Source: Cladochytrium replicatum (taxonomy: Eukaryota; Chytridiomycota; Chytridiomycetes; Cladochytriales; Cladochytriaceae). From it: a stretch of 64,000 nucleotides of DNA. A model generated the notes under the pieces. It saw only the letters and a program-made list of their open reading frames with translations, was not told where the DNA came from and ran no database searches. Below, in pieces: positions 1 to 12,247 of the stretch. Numbering within the stretch: position 1 is the first letter of the stretch; the number at the start of each line of letters is the position of its first letter. The DNA is taken from positions 124,001 to 188,000 of the forward strand of contig JAHLKD010000050.1 of NCBI GenBank assembly GCA_025526935.1, written 5' to 3'. Position numbers and translations under genes: made by a program.

Positions 1-3000
1 GCAAAAGCGGGACTACATTATTCAGCGCCTCAACGACGACTATCAGAAGCCGTGGTTCGGAAGGAAAGCAGACGGATCTATCTGCGACCTTCACGAGATG
101 ACTTACAAGGAGGTCTCGGACCGGATGTTCGAGCTTCTCTATGTGCATCACCAGTCGAGATGGATTGACTTTACGCTCCGAGACACCATGGGCGACTACC
201 TTCGTCGTGTTGAGGAGCGTTTCACCAATGCGCCAACGGTGTCGATGCTCCAGAGTTACTCTGTGCTTGACAAAGAACCTCGTGAACTGTTGGAGCTCTT
301 TTTTACGCGCTTCCCGGATGCAACGGTCCAGCCTCTCACTCAGGAAGATGTGTTCCACTTCTTGACGATCACCACGTACCCCTGGCGCAAACCCGTTCCC
401 TTCATTCCGGTGTTCGACGACAGGTTCGAATTCTGGTTCAAGAAGGACTCGCTTTGGCAATCCGAGGATTTGGATTCGATCGTTGGGCAGGATGCTCAGC
501 GTGTTGCAATCTTGCAGGGACCCGTTGCTGTCCGCCACAGCATGATCGTTGACGAACCGGTTCGAGACATTTTGATGAACATCTACACAAAGCAAATCGA
601 AGTCATCAAGAGCCTTTACTATGATGGAGAGGATGACAAGATTCCGACCGCGGAGTTCTTGGCACGTCGTGAGACTACGGCTCCTGCGCAGAAGCTGAAG
701 GGAGTTTCGGTCACGGAATTTACGCAGGAGGACGGTACTGTTACAGTGATGTACGAACTGTCCGCCAGTAACTCAGCACTCCCCGAAACATCTGCATACT
801 TGGAGTTCCTTGCGGGAGAGGAGTACAACTGGCTCCGAGCACTCTTGTGCACCGAATCAATCGTGCAGGGGAAGATGCTGGTACCGAACCCACTCCAGCG
901 TCTTCTTCGACCGCGTACTCTTCAGACTATTTTCGTGAAATACGATGCCGAGAAGAAGCCGGTTGCGCTGACCGTGTACGACAAGAAGGCCACGGAAGCG
1001 ATTCCGTCGCGCGACCCTGCTATGTTGATCACTGTTGAAGGCAGCGAAGTGAAGGTCACGCTTTACGAGAAGTGTGAGAAGGAGCGCGTGCCGCTTCAGT
1101 TCTGCTTCGTGTACAAACCGCAGCAGGGTCACAACCCCATCCACGAGGTGATGGAGGGCAGGAACAAGCGGATAAAGGATTTCTACGCTGGCCTCTGGAG
1201 TGTCGACCTCACCAGCCAGTCTCTGAAGCCGACGGACACTTTCAAATGCTCGTTCAAGATTCCGTCGCAGATGGCCGAGAATTTCACCGAGGTGATCGGG
1301 AACCGTGCCGAGCTCTATTACGCGAAGGACAAGGACACTAATGCAACCACTCGTGCTACGCCCATGGACTTTGGTATCGTGGCTTCCTGGCGTGCGATCA
1401 CGACTCCGATCTTGTTGGAGGAGCTGGACGGTGACTTGCTCCGACTTGTCCACCTGTCCAACGAGTTCCGCCTGTTGAACGGTGGCAGATCGCTTATGGT
1501 CGAAGACGTGATAGACACCGAAGCGATTGTGGACTCCATTACCATTTCCGAGGCTGGAAAGACCGTCGCTGTTAGGGCCACTTTGAGCAAGGACGGGAAA
1601 CCACGCATGGAGATTCTGACGAGTTTCCTGTTCCGTGGGAAATTCTCGGACTATGAGAATACCTTCCGTCGCACCAAGGAGAAGCCCATGCAGGTGGTGC
1701 TGAAGTCGAAGAAGGATGTCGCCGTTCTGGAATCAAAGCCGTGGGTCGAGTGGAACGCAGACGCGCCGACTCTTACGCCAGGCTCAATCTTGATCTTCCG
1801 TTTGCACACTTTAACCCGGTTCAAAGATGCTAAGACTTTCTCGGAGCTTGAGACAACTGGTTCGGTCTACATTAAGACAACTCGTGAGACCATCGAGATT
1901 GGAAAGGTCATCTACCACCACTCCAGCGGGACAATCCACGGTAACATCGTGTTGGAATACTTGAACCGCAACGGAACCCCGATCGAGCAGGCGGTGAACT
2001 TCAAGTCTGGTGGATACTCTATTCTCCCAGACCCGAAGGTGTTCCCGGCGGTTGTGAGCGTTCCGTCGTCCAACCACAACTACGCACAGAGCTCCTTGGA
2101 CTTGAATCCGATCCACGTGAACCCGTACTTCTCTGATCTGGCGGGTCTTCCGGGCACGATTACGCACGGAATGTGGACATCGGCGTCTACTCGCAAGTTT
2201 GTCGAGATTTTCGCTGCGAACAACCAGCCTACTCGTGTTAAAGCGTACTCCGTTACGTTCATGGACATGGTGCTACCTGGAGATCAGCTCGAGACCAAGC
2301 TTTTCCATGTCGGGATGGTGAACGGGCGGAAGCTCATCCGCATCGAGACACTCAATCAGAACGGGTCAAAGGTTCTTGTTGGTTCAGCGGAGGTTGAACA
2401 GCCAGAAACAGCGTACGTGTTCACTGGACAAGGCTCTCAGGAGGTTGGAATGGGCATGGACTTATACAATTCGTCACCTGTCGCGAAGGAAATCTGGGAT
2501 CGTGCGGATACGCATATGCAACAAACGTATGGCGTGTCGATCTTGGAGATCGTTCGCTCAAACCCACTCAGTCTTACTGTTCACTTCGGTGGTCTGAAAG
2601 GTGCTGCTATTCGAAGCCACTATATGTCGATGACGTACGATGTTCTTAATCCGGCAACAAACGAACTCAAGAGCCTCCCATTGTTCCCAGCCATCACCGC
2701 CGACACTTTGTCGTACACTTTCTCGCATCCGATCGGCCTGCTATCTGCTACCCAATTCACCCAGCCCGCCCTCACTTTGATGGAGATCGCATATTTCGCG
2801 GACATGAAGGCGAATGGTCTTGTGCTTGATGATTGTGCGTTTGCTGGACACAGGTTTGTGTAATATTTTGAGCGCTGTGTGGCCCTTTACTCATTAATCT
2901 TTTGTCTTTCTAGTCTCGGAGAATATGCCGGACTTTGTGCTGTTGGTGAGGTCCTTGCCATCGAGTCACTTGTTGACGTTGTTTTCTACCGTGGAATGAC

Positions 3001-6000
3001 CATGCAAGTTGCCGTGCCACGAGACGCAGCAGGTCGCTCTGAGTATGGCATGTGTGCCGTCAGCCCCGTTCGGGTTGGCCCAACCTTCGGTGATCAGCCT
3101 CTCAAGTTTGTTGTTGCATCGATTGCTCGCCGGTCAAAGAGCTTGCTCGAGATTGTCAACTACAACGTCGAAAACTTCCAATATGTCGTTGCCGGTCATC
3201 TCTTGGCTCTGGAGACCATGCGATTGGTAATCAACAAGATCAAGTCATTGAACCTCAACTTCAGAGAGCTCGTGAAAACCCGGACTATCGCTGAGATTGA
3301 GGAGACCCTTGATACGATCGTCGACGAAGCCCTCGAATCGACTAACGCCAAGCGGGCTTCAAAGGGTGGCATTCTTGTTCAGGAACGTGGGGTTGCGACC
3401 ATTCCACTACCGGGAATTGACGTACCATTCCACTCATCATTCTTGCTGAGCGGGGTCGTTCCATTCCGTGAAGTCCTTCGGCGCAAGTTCGAGGCTCGCT
3501 TCATCAACGTCAGTCTCCTTGCAGGGAAGTACATTCCTAACTTAACAGCAGAGCCCTTCAGCCTCAGCAAGAGCTACATCACGAACGTTCACGAATTGAC
3601 GCACTCGACCTGGTTGAAGGAAGTCCTGGACGGGTGGGACGACGAAAAGTACTCGACGCCGGCTGAACAGCAACAGCTCGGGTACATCCTCTTGATTGAG
3701 CTTCTGGCTCACCAGTTCGCCAGCCCTGTTCGTTGGATTGAGACACAGGACAGGTTGTTCCGGGATTACCAAGTCGAGCGGCTGATCGAAGTTGGCCCAA
3801 GCCCAGTTCTTTGCGGGATGGCTCAGCGAACCTTGAAGATAAAGTACGAAGCCTATGACGATGCGGTAACTCAGCGCCGTGTTCAACTGTGCACGGTTAA
3901 GGATAAAAAGGACATCTATTACGATTATGAGGACGCCCCAGTCGAGGAGGCACCAAAAGACGCTCCCGCCCCGGTAGCATCTGCTCCTGTTGCAGCTGCC
4001 CCTGCTGCACCTATTGCCGCTGCTGCTGCCGCTCGTGCGGGGCCCGTTGCGTAAGTTTATTGCTGATCTTCTTCATCACTTTATCTCACTCTTTGCGGAG
4101 CAGTGACGTTCCGATCACCGCTGGAGAACTTCTTTTCGCTCTCATCTCTCAGAAGTTGAAGAAACCACTTTCAGACATTCCTCCTTCTAAGAGTGTCAAA
4201 GATCTCGTTGCAGGCAAGTCAACACTTCAGAACGAAATTCTCGGTGACCTCGCAGGCGAGTTTGGCAACGTTCTGGCAGATAAAGCCGAGGAATTGCCCT
4301 TGTCTGAGGTTGCATCAGCATTGTCGAACAGCTTCTCCGGCAAGCTCGGGAAGATTAGCACCGGATTGATAAACAAGCTCATTTCGGCTAAAATGCCTCC
4401 TGGGTTCGCGATGGGCCAAGTTAAGGGCTACCTCACGAACAATTACGGCCTTGGACCTCAACGAATTGAGGGAGTTTTGGTCCATGCTCTCACAGTTGAA
4501 CCGGCCGCTCGTCTTGGATCGGAAGCCGATGCCAAATCCTGGCTCGACAGCGTTGTTCCGGCCTATGCATCAAAGGTCAGCTTGAGCTTGTCATCCCGCT
4601 TGGAAGGTTCTGGAACGGCAGGCGGAGCAGGAGTAGTTGTAACTGTCAACTCCGAAGATTTCAACCTGATGCGCGCGAAGACTGACACGATGGTTCGCGC
4701 ACAGCTCGAGCAATTTGCGAAATATCTTGATATCGACCTGTTGGACGGTATGCAAGTCGCTGGTGTCGAACGTGATGCAAAGGAGGCGCTCCAGGCAGAG
4801 CTTGACTTCTGGTTGGCCGAGCACGGGGAAGCTTACAGTGAAGGCATAAAGCCAGCCTTCAACACACTCAAGGCGCGTGTGTTTGATTCGCACTGGAACT
4901 GGGCTCGCCAGGATGCTCTTCAGCTGTACTACGATATCATCTTTGGCCGCATCACTTCGGTTGACCGCGAACTTATGAACAACGCTGTCCATCTTATGAA
5001 CCGTGCTGACAACTATGAATCGCTGATCCAGTTCATGGAGTATTACATTTCCAAAACTCCCGAGAAGGCAGAGCACTACGATCGCGTTAAAGCTCTCGGC
5101 CAGGTGTTGCTTGACAACTGCAAGGAAGCCCTTCGATCCGACCCGGTTTACAAGAACTGTAAGAAAGTTATCTTCATTTTTCTGAGTTTTGTCTGAAGTT
5201 TGTTTTTACTTATTCCTAGTTGCGTACCGTCCTACGGCGCCCCGAACTATCGTTACAGAAAACGGAAAGCTCGTTTACAGTGAGGAGCGCCGGGTTGCCA
5301 GCAACATGAAGGACTACGTGAAGGAAATGCGTGCCGGGAGTGAATTGACGAAGATCACCGGATCTGTCGTCAGCACTCGATTTGAAGACCTTTTGGCTCT
5401 TGTTCAGAAGATCGAAGGGACATTTGACGCAGAGTCGAAGACTGCGATGGATGCCATTTTCGCGGACATCAAGTCTCATCTTCACAAACCCGCTGCTTCA
5501 AACCAGCCGTTCATCTTCATGAAGTGCCGTTCAAAGGGCGATCCATCGCACTGGGAGTACGATACCAAGCTCACAGACAGCTATCTCGACATCCTTGAGA
5601 GAGTCGCTGCTGATGGAATCACATTCGCTGGTCGCACAGCGCTCATCACGGGCTGTGGAAAGGACTCCATCGGTGTTGAAGTGCTGAAGGCACTTCTCTC
5701 TGGTGGTGCACGTGTCATTGTTACAACTTCTCGCTTCAGCAAGTCCGTCACGGAGTACTACCGATCAATCTACGAGCGCTACGGCTCCAAGGGCTCTCGG
5801 TTGATCGTTGTCCCCTTCAATGGAGGCTCGCTTCGTGACATTCGTGCTCTCGTCGACTACATCTACGAGAAGGATCCGAAGTCGGGTTTGAACTGGGATT
5901 TGGATATTGTCATTCCATTCGCGGCCATTCCAGTGCAGGGTCGTGAGATTGACGGTATCGATTCTCGCTCGGAGCTGGCGCACCGTATCATGTTAACCAA

Positions 6001-9000
6001 CTTACTGCGTATGCTCGGAGAGATCAAGACAAAGAAGGCTTCGCTTGGTTATGACACTCGTCCCGCAGCAGTTATGCTTCCGTTATCACCAAACCATGGC
6101 ACTTTCGGAAGCGACGGTCTGTACGGCGAGTCAAAGATCGCTTTGGAGACACTCATGAACCGCTTCCATGCGGAAAGCTGGGGAAGCTACCTCACCATTA
6201 TCGGGGCATCCATTGGGTATGTCACAATTGGCTGTTCATCAAGATTGTTGTATTAATTAATTTTCATAGGTGGACTCGTGGTACTGGCTTGATGTCTGCC
6301 AACAACGTTATTTCAGAGGGCTTCGAAACCCTTGGTGCTAGAACTTTCTCCACCCACGAAATGGCGTTCAACTTGGTCGGTTTGCTTCACCCTGCGATCA
6401 TCCAAATGTCACAGACTGAGCCGGTTTGGGCGGACTTGAACGGAGGATTTCAATTCGTCCAGGATCTTAACAATGTGACCAGTAACTTGCGCCGTGAGCT
6501 GATGGAGACCGCAGAAGTTCGTCGTGCGGTGTCGCAAGAAGCAGATCTTGACCGAAAGGTTCTTGAGGGTCCGGTCACAAAGGATGCGGTCAATGTCACC
6601 CCTCGTGCAAACATGCGGTTCTCGTTCCCGGCTCTTCCGAAAGCACAGAAGCTCACTCACCTTCGCGGTCTCCTTGACTTGGAGAAAGTCATTGTCGTCA
6701 CTGGTTTTGGTGAAGTGGGACCATACGGTGGCTCTCGCACTCGCTGGGAACTTGAGGGGTATGGAGAGTTTTCGTTGGAAGGATGCATCGAAATGGCCTG
6801 GATCATGGGCTTCATCAAGTTCCACAACGGTCCGTTGAAGAACAAGAATGTTCCCCACTTCTCTGGTTGGGTTGACGCAGCCACCATGGAGCCAGTCAAG
6901 GATACTGATGTCAAGTCGAAATACGAAAAGCAGATCCTCGAGCACAGCGGTATCCGCTTGATCGAATCCGAGCTCTTCAACGGTTATGACCCCAACAAAA
7001 AGATGTTCATGCAAGAGGTGATCGTTACGACCGAGATGGCGCCGATTGAAGTGAGCAAAGAGGAGGCGGAGGCATTCAAGCTTCAGCACGGAGACGCCGC
7101 GTTTGTCGAGCAGCGTGATGATCAGTTCTTCGTGCGTCTTCGTAAGGGAGCCTCTCTTTACGTACCAAAGGCATTGCGCTTTGACCGCCTTGTTGCTGGG
7201 CAAATTCCAACTGGCTGGGATGCTCGCCGCTACGGTGTGCCCGACGACATCGTCAAGCAAGTCGATCCGATCACGCTTTACAGCTTGGTGGCAACGGTGG
7301 AAGCGTTGGTCACCTCCGGTGTGACTGACCCTTACGAGTTCTACCAGTACGTACACGTCACCGAGCTGGGAAACACGACTGGTGGTGGTATGGGTGGAAT
7401 GAGGTCTCTTCAGAAGATCTTCTTTGAACGCCAAATGGAGAAGCCGGTTCAAAACGATATCCTCCAAGAGAGCTTCATTAACACCATGCCAGCGTGGGTA
7501 AACATGCTCTTACTTTCTTCTTCTGGTCCGATCAAGACGCCAGTCGGTGCGTGCGCTACCGCTGCAGAGTCAGTCGATATTGCCGTTGAGACAATATTGT
7601 CTGGAAAAGCAAAAATCGTCATCTGCGGTGGTTACGACGACTTCCAGCAGGAAGGATCGTACGAGTTTGCAAACATGAAGGCTACTTCCAACTCCATTGA
7701 CGAATTTGCTCGTGGTCGTGAACCTTCGGATATGTGCCGACCGGCGTCAGACTCGCGTGCTGGGTTCATGGAGGCACAGGGTGCCGGTGTCCACGTTCTC
7801 ATGACCGCTGATCTGGCTATCCAGATGGGAGTGCCGATTCGTGCCATCGTCGCATGCACAAACACTGCAACAGACAAGAACGGCCGATCTGTGCCTGCTC
7901 CGGGTCAAGGCATTTTGACCACAGCTCGAGAGACCAAGACTGCCTACAAGAGCCCGCTGCTCAACTTCGAGTACCGTGCTAAGCGATTGCATCGCGAACG
8001 CGAGCACGTCAAGCAGTGGGTCGCGAAAGAGTACGAGGCTTTGGCCGATGAAGTGGATGAAATGAAGAACGCTGGCATCGAGGTGGATGAGTCGTTTGTG
8101 GCCGAACGAACAGTGTTCATCGAACGGGAGTGCTCCCGCAGGGTGAGTCTGGAGAGTCTGTCAAGTCATTGCGAAATTAATTCTTTTATGTTCACAGGAA
8201 AAGCAAGCGCTAGCTACTTGGAGCCATGACTGGTACAAGAGCGACCCGCACATTTCCCCACTCCGAGGTGCACTAGCCACTTTCGGCCTCACTGTTGACG
8301 ACATCGGTGTTGCATCGTTCCACGGCACTGGTACCAAGGCGAATGACTACAACGAGTCGTCGGTGTTCAACCAACAATTCGAACATCTCGGCCGTACTCC
8401 TGGAAATGTCTGCCCGGCAGTGTTCCAGAAGCACCTCACTGGGCACCCGAAAGGAGCTGCCGCAGCCTGGATGCTCAACGGCTGCTTGCAGATTCTCGAG
8501 TCGGGCCTCATTCCTGGAAATCGCAACTTGGACAACGTCGAGGATCGTCTCCACAAATTCAACTACATGCTCTACCCATCGCGCTCGATCCAGACCGACG
8601 GCGTAAAAGCTGCGTTGTTGAAGTCTTTCGGATTTGGTCAAGCCGGGGGTGAAGTCCTTTTGATTCACCCTGACTATGTGTTCGCTGCACTCAGTGAGGA
8701 GACCTACCGCAACTACGGCGTTCGTCGTGAGGCACGTCAGGTTGCGTCGTACCGTTATTTCCACGAAACTCTCACCGGATCCGCACCGTTTGTGCGAGTG
8801 AAGAATGCAGCTCCTTACACAGATGCACAGCAGGCATCCGTCTACCTCAACCCGCTCGCTCGTGCGTCATACGATCGCGCAACGAACACCTGGAGCTTCG
8901 CGAACACCAAGTCTGCGCGTAAGGCTCCCGATGTCGAGGTCACATCTGCGCTGGTCCAGAAAGCGCTTTCTGAGCACTGGAAGGATGCGAACGCAGCGGC

Positions 9001-9382
9001 TGGACAAGGAATCGGGATCGACGTGCAGCTCATCGATGAGGTCAACGTTGAGAACCAGGAATTCATCGCGCGAAACTTCACAGAAGATGAGATTGCTTAT
9101 TGCGAGCGGCAACCTAACGTCCAGGCTAGCTACGCTGGTCGGTGGGCGGCGAAGGAAGCTGTCATCAAGGCAGTTTCAAGTGCAGCAGGCACGACCGTGT
9201 TCGACAAAGGTGCTGGAGCACCACTTAAGGAGATCGAGATCTTGAGGAAAGAGGGCGAGGCACCTATGGTGGTCTTCCATGGCGAAGCAAAGGCTGCGGT
9301 GTATGGCACAGGAGTGAACGATGTTAAGATCACGATCAGCCACAGCGGTGCCTACAGTGTTGCGATGGCCTCGGCGATCTGA
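1..9382 (+). CDS. FAS1-FAS2: Single-chain type I fatty acid synthase (beta-alpha fusion), 5' partial
   Basis: Makes long-chain acyl-CoA in the cytosol from acetyl- and malonyl-CoA. Read as exons 2-2853, 2914-4050, 4104-5158, 5220-6216, 6270-8142 and 8198-9382, about 3,032 visible residues; the start lies upstream. Domain order seen: end of the enoyl reductase region, dehydratase, malonyl/palmitoyl transferase (TGQGSQ, then GHSLGEYAGL), acyl carrier (serine of GKSTLQNEILGDL at nt 4219), ketoreductase (ALITGCGKDSIG), ketosynthase (Cys in VGACATAAES at nt 7552; HGTGT and KHLTGHPKG histidines), and a C-terminal phosphopantetheinyl transferase (GIGIDVQLI). In yeast-type enzymes the beta chain ends and the alpha chain begins inside the transferase; here the frame runs straight through (about nt 3660), so the two subunits are fused, as known in some fungi. 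The Ala/Pro-rich linker before the carrier domain is typical. I see no frame disruption. Confidence 0.96.
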
Positions 9383-9466
9383 TCACACTCGGACCAACCC
9401 AGTCGATCCCTTTCACACTCTCGACAAGAACATGAAGTTCCGATACCCGTTTTAACATCTGATCGA

Positions 9467-9709
9467 ATGGAAATAACTGAACCCCAACTACCCTTACAAC
9501 AACCCGAAACATCTCCCCAACCAACCTCACCACCGACATCCGACTCTCAAAATTCTCAACATCACCACGACACTAATTCTGGACTGGAAGTCAACAACTC
9601 CAATTCCGAGCTTCAACGGCCCGCAAGACCTCGCGTGGTGGAGGTAGTGGGAAGCATTTGGCTGCTCTTCGTCCGTATCTTCATACGGCTTCTTCGCTCA
9701 ATCGTTTGA
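9467..9709 (+). CDS. Possible small tail-anchored protein, 80 aa
   Basis: An ATG-to-stop frame of 80 codons begins 84 bp after the fatty acid synthase stop. The first ~55 residues are rich in Pro, Gln, Ser and Asn with a short His run. The last ~24 residues are hydrophobic with a few arginines (GSIWLLFVRIFIRLLRSIV), as in a C-terminal membrane anchor. It could equally be chance coding capacity in the 3' untranslated region of the synthase transcript. I recognise no family. Only the composition and the hydrophobic tail argue for a real gene. Confidence 0.25.
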   Translation: MEITEPQLPLQQPETSPQPTSPPTSDSQNSQHHHDTNSGLEVNNSNSELQRPARPRVVEVVGSIWLLFVRIFIRLLRSIV

Positions 9710-10660
9710 TTTTTATTTTTTTTTCCGTACAGTTTACCACAGTTGGCCATCCGTGCCAGATTTTTTCTCTTCCTTATTTTGTACGCATTTTCATATCTTG
9801 ATTGTCTGTGCGTTGGTTTCATGCGAGTGTGGGTTTGTAATGGGTGACCCACTATTTTGTTTTGTGTTCAGCGGCGTTCACAAAAACACAATGGAGGATT
9901 TCTTTTGCTTGGTTGGGAGTTTTGTTTGTGCAACGTTCACCGGCGTTCCGTTGCCAACCATTTCTTCTTTCTCGTGACCATTCAAACGTGACTTCTGCTA
10001 TGAATGTGCAATTCTGACTTTCACTTGTGATATGCGCCAGTCGTCAAAAATATTGAATACACTTATATGACAAAAATATTCACTGCCAAATTCACTGCCG
10101 AGATGTGCAGATGTCCGCAACAAATGAACTGCTCCACAAACTAGATACTAGCTTGAAGATTCTTGGCATCACTTTATGATGGCATTCTCGTTTGTCACCC
10201 ACACCACCAGTACAAAACAATGATCAGGCCACTTGGATGATCTGGTTAGCACAAAGTTCCTTACTTTGATTGATGCGCATCGATTGGCTTGTAGGTTGAT
10301 TGATGGTTCGAGCAGTTTTGGACGAAGGTCCGTGCACGAAATGTATTTGAGTCGTTCCCCTTTGGTTACTTTGGTTTCTAACCCAATACACCTCATAGTT
10401 CAGTGAAACACAGAAAACATCCGCAACCTCGTAAGAGCAGAATTATCGATACCACCAGGTCAGTCGGGGCATAGTGCAAACTTTCCCAGTTCTGGAGTCC
10501 ATAACCTTACAGTGGTTATCAGGACTTGTACTGAACCGTTTATGCCTACCTCCCTTCCGACCACCAGTGATCGAGAGCCTTTGTATGCCACCAATGCCTG
10601 AACAGAGGTGAACCTGCCGATCCTGACATAAGATTTGCCTTACCACAGTCTCTACTCTAA
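9710..10660. other. Intergenic, no gene recognised
   Basis: Short frames on both strands only, none with recognisable motifs. AT-rich just after 9,710, with T runs typical of a fungal 3' region. Confidence 0.5.
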
Positions 10661-10662
10661 TC

Positions 10663-11210
10663 GCTCTTCGGATCTAGCTCTACCAACAAGTCTACTGAGC
10701 CTGTAGAAGAGATCAACATTGAAGTATCACCATCAAGCTCATCCCAAACTACACATACAGCCCAGGAACCAGAAACAGTTCTAGATACGCCAGCTGAAGA
10801 CAGCGACACTAAGCCAGCCATTTTTTGCAACTCACTTGTTGAAGGATCTTCTGAAGAAGACCAAGACGGGCCTGAACCAGAGATACCTGTTACCTTATCA
10901 ACTATGGCCGATCCAAACAAATGTCGAGTCAGGTCTCCCCCTAAGTTTGATGGGACAGTGATGGGCTATGCGGTCTTGGAATTCCGCTTCAAGTCTTGGG
11001 TCAAGCCGCAGGACTTGGAAACTCAGCTCAATTCACACAGGTGCCGGGACGGATGAAGACATTGTCACAAAGATCCTAGCTGGGATGCCACTTGAGTACA
11101 GTGGTTTCGTTTCAGCGACTCACGCCTTGCCAGCCGATCAGAAGAAGTTGGACGTGTGGTCGAAGAGAGACTCAGGGCTTTGTGAGTCAGAGGACTTCTT
11201 CATATCCTGA
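10663..11210 (+). pseudogene. Decayed Ty1/copia-type gag fragment
   Basis: The plus strand has an acidic Ser/Thr-rich stretch, then MADPNKCRVRSPPKFDG and a tryptophan-containing segment in one frame. Near nt 11,040 the similarity moves to another frame reading TDEDIVTKILAGMPLEY, then FVSATHALPADQKKLD. That pattern (ILAGMPLEY followed by a Trp/Asp segment) is characteristic of copia-type gag proteins. There is no protease, integrase or reverse transcriptase nearby and no LTR that I can see. At least one frameshift and a missing upstream start mark it as a relic. Confidence 0.55.
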
Positions 11211-11580
11211 GCCCACACTAGCAGTGGTTCCTTTCTTCTCCATGTTTCTTCCAAGGCCATTTGCACAATATGGAGTGTGTCATCTGTTGTTTTTTCCGGT
11301 AGCAAGCGCAAACCAGGAAAGTTATCATGTATCTTCATCAAGCGATGTTGAATGACTTTCTCACCTCCCTTTTCCCAGCAGTGAAATTGGGCGGGTACCC
11401 CAAATATCACCATTCCACTCCTCTGGTGTCTTTTTGATTGGGTGTGTGATGGCAAGGCTTTGTTGGATAGGTCAATTTATGGATAATCCCAAAGGCTAGT
11501 GGACCCAGAGATACTAACATGCCCTTCACCGTACCACACTTTCCACAGGCCATCCCACTGGCCAAAGAGACATAGGCTGC
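11211..11580. other. No gene recognised
   Basis: Between two gag-like relics. Short frames exist on both strands but show no family motifs; probably decayed transposon sequence. Confidence 0.4.
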
Positions 11581-11940
11581 TCAAAGCTCTTTTGCAGATG
11601 GCGGATCAGCTTTCAGTTGATCATAAGGTGTATTCTTCTCCTTATTCTTTTGTTTCAAAATTGCTATAGCGTTCTTATACAATGAAACGTCACGAACTAA
11701 GAATTCTTTGAGAAGTCGATATCGATCTTCAGTATTGGTATTTCTAATAGATTTCATCAATCTCGCGAACCTGGTAACAAACCAAGTAGCTGATTCTCCA
11801 GCAACCAATGATAATGACTTAACATCATCCCAAGTAGGTCTTTGATATTTGAAGATGGTATCTAGTTTGTACCAAAACACTTTGACATCATTATCGTCAT
11901 ATGTGATAGTAGGAGTAACAGTAGATCCACGAGGTGTTGT
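11581..11940 (-). pseudogene. Retrotransposon gag-like fragment (gypsy type)
   Basis: Minus-strand frame open from about 11,940 to 11,581. It contains TYDDNDVKVFWYKLD and later ATWFVTRFARLMKSI, the tryptophan/basic pattern of retrotransposon gag capsid segments. It stops 9 bp short of the left terminus of the hAT-like element, so the hAT insertion or a later rearrangement may have removed its 5' part. No continuation was found past the other end of the hAT element. Confidence 0.4.
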
Positions 11941-11949
11941 AGTTCCCAG

Positions 11950-12120
11950 TAAGGCTCGGCGGGTCCAGGTTGGGTCCAGGTTTCAGTGGCGACCTGCGTG
12001 AAACCCTTTGTGTCAGGTCGTGCTTGTCCGCGCACCCGCCGGGTCTCTGACAGGTGCGAAGGGAATACCCGGACCCGAAGTGGTTGAAACCCGTACCCGA
12101 CCCTGACCCGCTGGTTTTTT
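11950..12120. repeat. Left terminal/subterminal repeat of locus 1 hAT element
   Basis: TAAGG terminus followed by a GGGTC/ACCCG-rich block to about 12,115. Closely matches 39,095-39,265 in the second element. Clustered short GC-rich motifs just inside the ends are typical binding platforms of hAT transposases. Confidence 0.75.
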
Positions 12121-12247
12121 GCTGCCCAGGAGAGGATTGATTGAACTTGAGTTAGCACACGGATATTTACATGAACACTTTGTGTCTGTGTGGACAGTGT
12201 GATATTTAAAACACTATCGTAAAGAGAAACAAAACTCCACTGAAAAA

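Noticed and set aside
857-1453. Long minus-strand open frame inside FAS
   Set aside because: Shadow of strongly biased coding on the plus strand; no motifs of its own.
6409-7467. 352-codon minus-strand frame opposite the FAS ketosynthase
   Set aside because: Lies fully inside a conserved exon on the other strand; composition is that of a mirror frame.
11942-11949. Target duplication for the locus 1 hAT element
   Set aside because: GTTCCCAG on the left does not match TCCTGGAC on the right.
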